This document shows, one piece after another, positions 1-5,952 of a DNA stretch of 6,508 nt. Position 1 is the stretch's first letter. Every line of letters starts with the position of its first letter. Position numbers and translations under genes: made by a program. Source of the DNA: an uncultured Gammaproteobacteria bacterium (GTDB taxonomy: Bacteria > Pseudomonadota > Gammaproteobacteria > Pseudomonadales > DT-91); assembly GCA_929200485.1 (NCBI GenBank), contig CAKMZU010000194.1:1-6508 (forward strand). The letters are read 5' to 3'. The notes beneath the pieces were generated by a model that was given only the letters and a program-made list of their open reading frames with translations, was not told the origin of the DNA and did not search any database.

Positions 1-158
1 GTATCGCCTCGGTCAATTGCATAAGCGAGTGCTTTAACAATGATGCCTTGCTGCTTTTTTTCTGCATAAAATGATCGGTAATTAAAAGGCTTGCCGAAAG
101 CATCTCGCGTGGTATAAAAAATGTTTTGAACATCTGCAAAAATGGCGATTTTTTTCAT
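1..158 (-). CDS. NYN-domain (LabA/DUF88-like) protein, N-terminal 52 residues, cut by window edge
   Basis: The minus strand reads from an ATG at 158 to the left edge without a stop and starts MKKIAIFADVQNIFY. A short hydrophobic beta strand ending in Asp9, followed by the Asn12 region, is the typical opening of NYN domains. These are PIN-like metal-dependent RNase folds in which this Asp helps bind the catalytic metal. The next stretch (TTRDAFGKPFNYRSFY, then KALAYAIDRGD) fits the first helix and second strand of that fold. The rest of the domain, including the later acidic residues, lies outside the window, so activity cannot be judged. No strong Shine-Dalgarno is visible; GTGAGACA precedes the ATG. 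The gene is divergent from the acyl-CoA ligase, with 153 bases between the starts. Assignment is by motif and recollection of the family; the cellular substrate is unknown. Confidence 0.72.
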   Translation of the reverse strand, partial: MKKIAIFADVQNIFYTTRDAFGKPFNYRSFYAEKKQQGIIVKALAYAIDRGD

Positions 159-183
159 TGTCTCACTATTAGGTTATCGGTAG

Positions 184-212
184 TTATTAACCGAAATGAT
201 CATTTATGACAA
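184..212 (-). promoter_or_regulatory. Candidate promoter of the NYN-domain gene
   Basis: On the minus strand TTGTCA (212-207) matches the sigma-70 -35 consensus at five of six bases. Seventeen bases further on is a poor -10 candidate, TAATAA (189-184). The position fits a start of transcription 15-25 bases upstream of the ATG at 158. The -35 overlaps the ATGAC-AA-GTCAT dyad. The call is weak because of the -10. Confidence 0.22.
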
Positions 213-217
213 GTCAT
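194..217. promoter_or_regulatory. Two adjacent dyads in the divergent NYN / acyl-CoA ligase promoter region
   Basis: AAATGATCATTT (194-205) is a perfect 12-base palindrome. It is followed directly by ATGAC-AA-GTCAT (206-217), a perfect 5-2-5 inverted repeat. Both lie between the two divergent start codons, where an operator would be expected. I do not recognise either as the site of a named regulator. AT-rich sequence yields short palindromes by chance, so function is inference. Confidence 0.3.
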
Positions 218-311
218 TGGTAATTTTCAGTGTTTTTTTTGGTCAAACTTACATTACAATCGAAAAGTTTATTAACAAACTGCTTTATCCGACAAGAATA
301 AGGAAAAACCG

Positions 312-1946
312 ATGGCTTTACCAAGTTTTGATGCAGAATATTCAGCACAACTCTATAACTTTGCTGGCAAAGATGTCCCTTGGTTAATTAAAAAGTGGGC
401 AGAAGCCACGCCTGATAAGACATTTTTAATCTGGGAGCCAAAGTCTGGCGTCGAAAAAAACTGGACTTATGCTCAGTTTTGGGCCGAGATCAATGAGGTA
501 GCCTGTGGCTTAATTGAAAAAGGCGTTAAGAAAGGCGATAAGCTCCTTATTCATTCTGATAACAGCCCTGAGATGATGATTGCATGGTATGCCTCAGCCG
601 TGATTGGGTCGGTTGCTGTAACAACTAACACACGTTGTATTGGTGATGAGTTAACGTATTTTGCAGAGCATTCTGAAGCGGTAGGTTGCATCACTCAGCC
701 ACAATTTATCAAAGAATTGGCAAATAATGCGAAAAGCATTCCCTGGTTTGTTGTTACTGATGATAATTCTGGCGATGAAGCCCAAGCCGATCAATTAGAT
801 CATGGTTTTGATGGTTGGTCAGCTTTATATGGTAAAGGTGAAGTGGCACCTGAGCGCCCAGCCGAGCCCATGTTACCTGTAGGTATTCAGTTTACCTCTG
901 GCACAACATCTCGCCCTAAAGCCGTTGTTCATACGCATGCGAATGCGTTATGGGGCGGTATGTGTGGATCAGAAAACCTTGGGATTGACAGTTCGGATAC
1001 CTATCTTTGCTTCTTGCCATGTTTTCACGTCAATGCACAAAGCTGGACCTTCTGGACCATGACCTGGGCCGGTGGTACGGTTGTACTTCAGCCTAAATTC
1101 TCATCCAGCCGATTCTGGGAAGTCTCTGTAAAGCATAAATGTACGCGTGCTTCTATGATTCCTTTTTGCTTCAAAGCCATCGGCGCTCAAGAAATCCCCG
1201 AACATTTTTATAAGAGCTGGTCAACCGGTGTTAAATTACACAATGTTGAAAATTACTGGAAAGTGCCAACCTTTGCGACCTGGGGCATGACTGAGACCGT
1301 TACCCATGCCACGCGTTCTATTCTTCCTTTAGATTGCCCAGAGATGAATATCGGTATGCCAAGCCCGGGTTATGAGTTTGCGGTTATTAATCCTGAAACA
1401 GGCAAATACTGTGAGCCGGGTGAAAATGGCGACTTATACATCCGTGGTGTTCGTGGAGTGCATATTTTCCTTGAATACTACAAAAACCCCGAGGCGATGG
1501 AGAAATCATTTACCGAAGATGGCTGGTTTGCGACAGGTGATACGATTCGCTTAGGTGAAGACGGTTATTTGTACTTCGCCGATCGAGATAAAGACATCTT
1601 GAAAGTCGGTGGTGAGAATGTTTCTGCTCGTCAAATCGAAGAGTTTATTGGTGAAACTTTGGGTATGGGTGTGCTTGAGGAACATGCGGTTGTTGCACAA
1701 AAGCACGATATGCTTGATGAAGTCCCTGTTGTTTTTGCAATCAAGAGTGCTTGGACACAACTGTCAGAAGAAGAAATTACCGAGAAAATCATGACGGCTT
1801 GTAATGAAAACCTTGCGGACTTTAAACGTCCTCGTGCGGTCTATTTTGTTGAAGACATGCCGCGTGCAGCACTTGATAAAGTTGCCAAAAATAAGCTACG
1901 TGAAATGGCGGATGAAATTGCTGATAAAGAAGCAACACCTGCCTAG
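312..1946 (+). CDS. CaiC-like acyl-CoA ligase (AMP-binding, ANL superfamily)
   Basis: 544 residues, normal full length for an adenylate-forming acyl-CoA synthetase. The family activates a carboxylic acid with ATP to an acyl-adenylate and then transfers it to CoA, normally in the cytoplasm. The signature motifs appear in order: phosphate-binding loop TSGTTSRPK (195-203); TWGMTE (323-328); TGD (408-410); the hinge region RDKDILKVGGENV (425-437); and LDKVAKNK near the C terminus, where Lys523 aligns with the lysine needed for adenylation. The loop has Ser200 where most relatives have Gly; SRPK is also found in E. coli CaiC (carnitine/crotonobetaine-CoA ligase), as I recall it. The ATG at 312 has AAGGA seven bases upstream. 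All 15 arginine codons are CGN. A hairpin terminator follows, so the gene is probably transcribed alone. The acid substrate cannot be read from the sequence; no carnitine genes or other beta-oxidation genes are nearby, so I give no symbol. Confidence 0.9.
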   Translation: MALPSFDAEYSAQLYNFAGKDVPWLIKKWAEATPDKTFLIWEPKSGVEKNWTYAQFWAEINEVACGLIEKGVKKGDKLLIHSDNSPEMMIAWYASAVIGSVAVTTNTRCIGDELTYFAEHSEAVGCITQPQFIKELANNAKSIPWFVVTDDNSGDEAQADQLDHGFDGWSALYGKGEVAPERPAEPMLPVGIQFTSGTTSRPKAVVHTHANALWGGMCGSENLGIDSSDTYLCFLPCFHVNAQSWTFWTMTWAGGTVVLQPKFSSSRFWEVSVKHKCTRASMIPFCFKAIGAQEIPEHFYKSWSTGVKLHNVENYWKVPTFATWGMTETVTHATRSILPLDCPEMNIGMPSPGYEFAVINPETGKYCEPGENGDLYIRGVRGVHIFLEYYKNPEAMEKSFTEDGWFATGDTIRLGEDGYLYFADRDKDILKVGGENVSARQIEEFIGETLGMGVLEEHAVVAQKHDMLDEVPVVFAIKSAWTQLSEEEITEKIMTACNENLADFKRPRAVYFVEDMPRAALDKVAKNKLREMADEIADKEATPA

Positions 1947-1967
1947 TATCAATTGCTCTTTATAATA

Positions 1968-2010
1968 GACAAGTGTTTTGATTGTTTTCAAAACCCTTGT
2001 CTTCTTTTCT
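1968..2010 (+). terminator. Intrinsic terminator of the acyl-CoA ligase gene
   Basis: The arms GACAAGTGTTTTG (1968-1980) and CAAAACCCTTGTC (1989-2001) pair over 13 positions with a single T/C mismatch around an 8-base loop. The T-rich run TTCTTTTCT follows. The hairpin begins 21 bases after the ligase stop codon and separates this gene from the globin gene, which then needs its own promoter. Confidence 0.8.
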
Positions 2011-2023
2011 CCTTCCAGAAATT

Positions 2024-2052
2024 TTGTCATTTGATCTAAAACATCGTTTCAT
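2024..2052 (+). promoter_or_regulatory. Candidate promoter of the globin gene
   Basis: TTGTCA (2024-2029; five of six matches to the -35 consensus) is followed after 17 bases by TTTCAT (2047-2052; four of six matches to the -10). It lies just after the upstream terminator and about 55 bases before the globin ATG, where a promoter is needed. I looked for an FNR-type site (TTGAT-N4-ATCAA) and found only the half TTGAT at 2031. Confidence 0.3.
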
Positions 2053-2106
2053 CCATTTTTTTTGTTATTTTACATTGTCGATTCTTTATGCGCTCAGGGT
2101 AGTGTT

Positions 2107-2535
2107 ATGTACGATCATCATATTGCAGTGATAGAGGGAAGTATTCAACGAGGGATTGAAAAAGTAGGCCTGGACGCTTTAAGTGCAAATATGTTCAAAC
2201 AATTGTTTGAGCAGTTTCCAGAGACGGCTTCTATGTTTGATGTAGAGAGTCTTGAAGGGTTTGCGCCTGAGAAGTTTTCTATTATCACTGAGCTGATATT
2301 GGATTCATTCAGGCATCCAGAATATGCGGAATCCACAATACAAAACGAAATCCTTCGCCATCATATGTATGAGCTTTATGATAAAGAATATTATTTTACC
2401 CTCATAGAATCCGTGAAGAATTGTATTCAAGTGGCGCTAGGCGATGAATGGACGCCCGAGATGCAAGAATGTTGGGATGATGCGATCGCAGGGCTTCAAG
2501 GGTTGATACAAAAAGCAACCAGGGAGCTCGGTTAG
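2107..2535 (+). CDS. Standalone single-domain globin
   Basis: 142 residues, the size of one globin domain, with no FAD/NAD reductase part as in flavohemoglobin Hmp. The segment LFEQFPETASMF (33-44) matches the B-helix/CD-corner pattern and gives Phe44 as the conserved CD1 Phe. RHHMYEL (84-90) aligns with KHTSFQI of E. coli Hmp and places the proximal heme ligand at His85. Tyr95 falls ten residues later, as in Hmp. GDEWTPEMQ (112-120) and the following Trp123 fit the G-H region. The B10 position, Tyr in Hmp, appears to be Phe30 here. Likely roles are binding O2 or NO, sensing, or electron transfer with a separate partner; which one is unknown. I chose the ATG at 2107 over an in-frame TTG at 2062: AGGG lies seven bases before the ATG, and the extra 15 residues match nothing in the family. 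Alignment to Hmp is from memory. Confidence 0.75.
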   Translation: MYDHHIAVIEGSIQRGIEKVGLDALSANMFKQLFEQFPETASMFDVESLEGFAPEKFSIITELILDSFRHPEYAESTIQNEILRHHMYELYDKEYYFTLIESVKNCIQVALGDEWTPEMQECWDDAIAGLQGLIQKATRELG

Positions 2536-2751
2536 CTCAAATAAACATTCCTTCTTTCTTTTTACCTTTAATGTAAGCTAAGTTTTTTACTTCGATATAA
2601 ATAATCGGTCGTTAAGTGATCACAGTCTGTAACCTTTGATAAAAAACAAATGGTAAATATTAAGACAAATAAACTTGTATAGGTTCAATTGACATTAGAT
2701 GATTGTGAATATAACTATTTCGTCACAGGGCCAATGCTGCTTCCTTTCTTG
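2536..2751. other. Non-coding gap, nothing recognised
   Basis: This AT-rich stretch lies between two genes that converge. I expected a terminator for the globin gene but found no hairpin with a T-tract, only short weak pairings around 2571-2615. No RNA gene or repeat was recognised. Confidence 0.4.
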
Positions 2752-3342
2752 TTATAGGAGAATTGAGCGATTGCTGTAATGGATAACTGAGCTACCAAGG
2801 GAAAAAGGGTTATCTGGAGCAGGTTCAGAGGCGTTGCCATTTTCAGGTGAGCTTGTAGTTTTGTATACAGTATTATTTCTAATGTATCTGCAATTTTCAC
2901 ACATAAAGTTTTCAGGGTACTGCGTCGCTACAATTGCACCATTGTTATAGCCTCTTGAGTAGAGCCTTTCTCTTCGAGTTGGAAGAAAAAATACTGATAA
3001 TGGCTGGTAGATAAGCCTATACCCTGAAAGGAGTAATGGATTTTGATGACTACTCAACGTAGGAGGTTGTGTTTTTTCTGACTTCTTCCTCTGTGGTTGA
3101 AATGCTTCTGGTAGTCTTACATTTCGGCTTATCAAACTATTTTTTATCCTGGATTTTGTGCTTTTGAAAGTGTTAGGTTTTATATCCTTTCTAATGCAGA
3201 AACCCACAATGGTCTCTCCGCTTTGATATTGCTCGTAGAATAATTTATTCCAATCTTTTTCTGCTCTGCCAGGTCTTCCTGAAAATGCGGCGCTGGAGAT
3301 AACAAGAACTGATAACAAGAAGATATAAATCTGAAGTTTCAT
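2752..3342 (-). CDS. Doubtful 196-residue ORF: signal-peptide-like start, transposase-type HTH
   Basis: I do not recognise a family for the whole protein. Residues 1-20 (Lys2, then a run of I, F, L, V, ending SSAAFS) look like a signal peptide. Residues 29-62, from KDWNKLF through SGETIVGFC to IKPNTF, fit the helix-turn-helix pattern of IS66-type TnpA accessory proteins (Trp, SGxS-[IV], FC, then TF), but the usual Trp after TF is Thr. A secreted protein should not carry a transposase DNA-binding domain, so either the start or the similarity is misleading. The rest is low in recognisable motifs; residues 148-151 are CENC. Twelve of 15 arginine codons are AGA or AGG, against none of 15 in the acyl-CoA ligase. 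No Shine-Dalgarno precedes the ATG. It may be a decayed mobile-element gene, a young orphan gene, or a chance open frame. Confidence 0.35.
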   Translation of the reverse strand: MKLQIYIFLLSVLVISSAAFSGRPGRAEKDWNKLFYEQYQSGETIVGFCIRKDIKPNTFKSTKSRIKNSLISRNVRLPEAFQPQRKKSEKTQPPTLSSHQNPLLLSGYRLIYQPLSVFFLPTRRERLYSRGYNNGAIVATQYPENFMCENCRYIRNNTVYKTTSSPENGNASEPAPDNPFSLGSSVIHYSNRSILL

Positions 3343-3550
3343 ATGGTTTTGTCAGATGCCAAAAATGGATTGGATGTTTCAGGTGGAGAATAGTTCCAGC
3401 AGAAGTCTGTTTGGCGTGCAAAAGATCGATGCACTTTAAATGATGATCTAGGCAGTGAAATGTATTGAGCCGATTAAGCTGAATCTTTCAGGTTTATTAG
3501 GGTGGTTGACGATTAATATTATTATGATGTTCAAATGATTTAAATCGTTT
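3343..3550. other. Intergenic region downstream of moaA, nothing firmly recognised
   Basis: Contains two short hairpins: GTGCA/TGCAC (3416-3434) and CTGAA/TTCAG (3479-3491). Neither is followed by a T-tract on either strand. No clear terminator for moaA and no promoter with both hexamers were found. A 27-codon plus-strand ORF at 3356-3439 lacks a ribosome-binding site. With the doubtful ORF next to it, this makes about 1 kb (2536-3550) without a secure gene. Confidence 0.4.
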
Positions 3551-4546
3551 TTATCCGCCGGTGACATTCATAAAACGAATAACCTGAGTCTCAGAAGCGT
3601 TATCAAAGGTATGAGACTCTGGCTTTTGGGTCATCGCTGAAGTAATCGCTGCCTTTACAGATTCTAGTGGGGTCGTCGATGTTTCAATGATGTGCTTAAG
3701 ATCAACAGCATCATTGTTCCCGAGGCACAGGATAAGTTTGCCGGATCGGGTGAGTCTTACGCGATTGCATTGATGGCAGAAATTGTTGCTGTGGGGTGAA
3801 ATAAAGCCAACCTCACTTTTTGTTCCGTTAATGCGGTAATAGTTGGCGGGGCCTCTGAGCGTATTCTTTTGGATTAGCGGTGTTAAGGTGTGCACCTTTT
3901 GGATGCGACTTAATACTTCCTTGTTTGTTATGGTGCGCTCTTCGCGATCAAATAGTGCGTTCTCACCTAAGGGCATTTCTTCAATAAAGGCAATATGACA
4001 TTGGTTAGCGATGGCAAAGTCAATCATCGCGGGGATTTCATGATCATTAACACCACGCATCACAACAACATTCAACCGAACGCGCAAGTTATCTATTTGT
4101 GATGCGGTTTTAATCCCATTGATAACACTTTGGAGGTGCTCAGGTTTCTGGCGGGTAATGGATGAAAAAGTCGCCGGGTCAAGACTATCGAGAGAGATAT
4201 TCACTTGTTTGACTTTACTTAACTCAAGTGTCTTGACCGATATATCAATTTTAGAACCGTTGGTGGTTAGTGCGATATTTTCAAGTCCATTTAACTCATT
4301 AAGATAGTTGACGATATGAGCAAATTCCGGATGAATGAGTGGTTCGGCACCGGTTAGGCGAATTTTTTTTATACCAAGCTCAACAAAGGCTTGGGTCACG
4401 ATTTTGATTTGTTCAAATGAGAGAAGGGTATTTCTAGGTGCAAACGTCATCTTCTCAGGCATGCAATAGGTGCACCTGAAATTACAGCGATCAGTCAGTG
4501 AAAGCCGTAGGTAATTTATCTGTCGTCCAAACGCATCGATTAGCAT
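3551..4546 (-). CDS. moaA: GTP 3',8-cyclase MoaA (radical SAM, molybdenum cofactor synthesis)
   Basis: 331 residues, close to the E. coli MoaA length. MoaA uses two 4Fe-4S clusters and S-adenosylmethionine to cyclise GTP to 3',8-cH2GTP, the substrate of MoaC, in the first step of molybdopterin synthesis. The radical SAM motif CNFRCTYC gives Cys21, Cys25 and Cys28. The second cluster site is CHQC with Cys257 and Cys260, and Cys274 in LILCL. Between them Arg262 and Arg264 (NRVRLT) correspond to GTP-contacting arginines of the family. The protein ends in Gly-Gly, needed for MoaA function in studied members. The SAM-binding GGEP motif reads GAEP here (66-69). The ATG at 4546 gives the common N terminus MLIDAFGR; a GTG at 4555 would add three residues. 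Neither has a clear Shine-Dalgarno. It lies 79 bases after alaA on the same strand; no other moa genes are in the window. Confidence 0.92.
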   Translation of the reverse strand: MLIDAFGRQINYLRLSLTDRCNFRCTYCMPEKMTFAPRNTLLSFEQIKIVTQAFVELGIKKIRLTGAEPLIHPEFAHIVNYLNELNGLENIALTTNGSKIDISVKTLELSKVKQVNISLDSLDPATFSSITRQKPEHLQSVINGIKTASQIDNLRVRLNVVVMRGVNDHEIPAMIDFAIANQCHIAFIEEMPLGENALFDREERTITNKEVLSRIQKVHTLTPLIQKNTLRGPANYYRINGTKSEVGFISPHSNNFCHQCNRVRLTRSGKLILCLGNNDAVDLKHIIETSTTPLESVKAAITSAMTQKPESHTFDNASETQVIRFMNVTGG

Positions 4547-4625
4547 ATGAGGCACTATTTCAAATCAGTGATCTTAAGTGAAGGAACAAATACCCACTTA
4601 TAAGACCCATTTATTTTAAGATTAT
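4547..4625 (-). other. alaA-moaA intergenic spacer with alternative hairpins
   Basis: Read on the minus strand, ATCTTAA (4622-4616) can pair with TTAAGAT (4577-4571). Within that span TAAGTG (4600-4595) can pair with CACTTA (4580-4575). The two downstream arms overlap, so the hairpins exclude each other. Neither is followed by a T-tract, so I do not call a terminator, and read-through from alaA into moaA is plausible. Confidence 0.25.
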
Positions 4626-5837
4626 CTAAAAACGATTAAGCAAAAAATGCGCCAGTCGATTAATTGCGTGAGTTAATTGATCTTTTTCAGGTAAAAAAAC
4701 CAGACGGAAATGCTGATTGTCGTTTAGGTTAAAGGCTGATCCTTGAACAAGCAGGATTTTTTCCTGCATCAAAAAGTCATGAATGAGTTGCTCATCGTTT
4801 TTTATCGGGTAGCGTTTAGGGTCAAGCTTCGGGAAAAGGTAAATCCCGCCTTTGGGTTTAACGCAAGAAATCCCCTCAATTTGAGTTAGCAGTGAATAAC
4901 CGAGCTCCCGTTGTTCGTAGAGTCTTCCCTTAGGTAGACGTAAATCGTCAATACATTGTTTGCCATTTAAGGCCGGTTCAATTGCCAGTTGAGCGGGGAC
5001 ATTCGCACACAGACGCATAGACAAAAGCATGTTAATGCCTTCAATGTAGCTTTTTGCCAAGGCTTTGTTGCCTGAGGTGATTGCCCAACCTGCTCTAAAT
5101 CCTGCTAAACGGTAAGCTTTCGATAAACCGTTAAAACTGATGCAAAGGGTTTTCTCAATGAGTGATCCCATAGGAATATGTTGGGCATCATCGTAAAGAA
5201 TCTTATCGTAGATTTCATCGGCAAAGACAACCAGCTGATGAGTTTCCGCGATTTTTGCTATTTCTTGTAATATCTCAAGCGGATAGACGGCGCCTGTCGG
5301 GTTGTTGGGGTTAATCACAACAATGGCTTTGGTTTTTGTTGTGACTTTGCTTTTAATATCATCAATATCTGGCGTCCAGTCTGCGGCTTCATCGCATATA
5401 TAGTGGACGGCTTTACCGCCTGCGAGGTTGGCCGCTGCTGTCCAAAGTGGATAATCAGGCGAGGGCACGAGGATCTCATCGCCATTATCTAATAATGCCT
5501 GTGTTGTCGACACTATCAGTTCGCTGACTCCATTACCCAGGAATATATCGTCAAGGTTTATATTGCTAAAACCATGTGACATCGCATGGCTTAATATTGC
5601 GGATCTCGCCTGAATAATACCCATCGAGTGGCTGTAGCCTTCAGCATCATGTAGATGTTCGGCAACATAGTTAAGAATGGAATCCGGGGCCTCAAAACCA
5701 AAGGGGGCAGGGTTGCCAATGTTGAGTTTTAAGATGGATTCACCTTGTGACTCCAGAGCTAGCGCACTTTGCAAGACAGGACCACGGATGTCGTAACAGA
5801 CGTCTTCAAGTTTTTGAGATTTGTTGATGAGCTTCAT
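4626..5837 (-). CDS. alaA: Glutamate-pyruvate aminotransferase AlaA
   Basis: 403 residues, class I PLP-dependent aminotransferase in the cytoplasm. It transfers the amino group of glutamate to pyruvate, giving alanine and 2-oxoglutarate. The sequence follows E. coli AlaA (YfbQ) closely: VCYDIRGPVL near the N terminus, LNIGNPAPFGF, GNGVSELIV, PDYPLWTAA, INPNNPTGAVY (175-185), FADEIYDKILYDDA, NGLSKAYR and SMRLCANVPAQ. Lys240 in NGLSK forms the Schiff base with PLP. Asp207 and Tyr210 (ADEIY) contact the cofactor, and Arg378 (HFR) binds the substrate carboxylate. The ATG at 5837 gives an N terminus of the same length as E. coli AlaA; the in-frame GTG at 5855 would add six residues (MPPSSI) and is less likely. 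Neither start has a normal Shine-Dalgarno: a CCTCC-rich tract precedes the ATG. The leader holds a terminator-like hairpin. It may be cotranscribed with moaA. Confidence 0.94.
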   Translation of the reverse strand: MKLINKSQKLEDVCYDIRGPVLQSALALESQGESILKLNIGNPAPFGFEAPDSILNYVAEHLHDAEGYSHSMGIIQARSAILSHAMSHGFSNINLDDIFLGNGVSELIVSTTQALLDNGDEILVPSPDYPLWTAAANLAGGKAVHYICDEAADWTPDIDDIKSKVTTKTKAIVVINPNNPTGAVYPLEILQEIAKIAETHQLVVFADEIYDKILYDDAQHIPMGSLIEKTLCISFNGLSKAYRLAGFRAGWAITSGNKALAKSYIEGINMLLSMRLCANVPAQLAIEPALNGKQCIDDLRLPKGRLYEQRELGYSLLTQIEGISCVKPKGGIYLFPKLDPKRYPIKNDEQLIHDFLMQEKILLVQGSAFNLNDNQHFRLVFLPEKDQLTHAINRLAHFLLNRF

Positions 5838-5840
5838 GAT

Positions 5841-5852
5841 GGAGGAGGGAGG
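5841..5852 (-). promoter_or_regulatory. alaA: CCTCC-rich tract in place of the alaA ribosome-binding site
   Basis: In the alaA mRNA sense the bases just before the ATG read CCTCCCTCCTCC, then ATC. This resembles the anti-Shine-Dalgarno sequence of 16S rRNA rather than its complement. It cannot pair with the ribosome but could pair with a GGAGG elsewhere. On the plus strand the tract reads GGAGGAGGGAGG, but the only ATG there (5869) is 16 bases away and opens an 18-codon frame. Confidence 0.45.
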
Positions 5853-5880
5853 CACTCAAAATAAAATTATGATTCTATAT

Positions 5881-5918
5881 AAAAACAAAGAAAAAGCACC
5901 GTTAAATTGCGATGCTTT
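5881..5918 (-). terminator. Intrinsic terminator-like hairpin in the alaA leader (possible attenuator)
   Basis: On the minus strand AAAGCATCG (5918-5910) pairs with CGGTGCTTT (5901-5893) over nine positions, one being a T-G wobble, around the 8-base loop CAATTTAA. TTCTTTGTTTTT follows. On the plus strand the wobble becomes a C/A mismatch and the T-tract is poor, so the minus direction is favoured. It lies 43 bases before the alaA ATG and downstream of the best promoter candidate. An alternative pairing, CGTTTAAA (5928-5921) with TTTAACG (5906-5900), overlaps the 3' arm by its CG and could act as an antiterminator. Confidence 0.6.
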
Positions 5919-5952
5919 GGTTTAAACGCAGAGATTGTAACGTTTTGATCTA

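Noticed and set aside
2031..2045. FNR-like site upstream of the globin gene
   Set aside because: Only the half TTGAT is present; the second half would need ATCAA but reads AACAT.
2062..2106. TTG-initiated 15-residue extension of the globin
   Set aside because: The ATG at 2107 has AGGG at good spacing and begins where globin domains begin; the extension lies in AT-rich promoter-like sequence.
2715..2900. Minus-strand 61-codon ORF overlapping the end of the orphan ORF in another frame
   Set aside because: Considered as a frameshifted continuation of the orphan ORF, but it adds no recognisable domain to join.
3356..3439. Plus-strand 27-codon ORF starting MPKMDWMFQ
   Set aside because: No ribosome-binding site, no recognised similarity, and a length expected by chance.
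3476..3494. Hairpin CTGAA-TCT-TTCAG as the moaA terminator
   Set aside because: Five-pair stem with one mismatch beyond it and no T-tract on the minus strand.
2536..3550. Insertion sequence boundaries around the orphan ORF
   Set aside because: I could not find terminal inverted repeats or a target-site duplication by eye, so no mobile element is called.
5869..5925. Plus-strand 18-codon ORF downstream of GGAGGAGGGAGG
   Set aside because: The purine tract is 16 bases from the ATG, too far for a ribosome-binding site, and the peptide has no recognisable feature.
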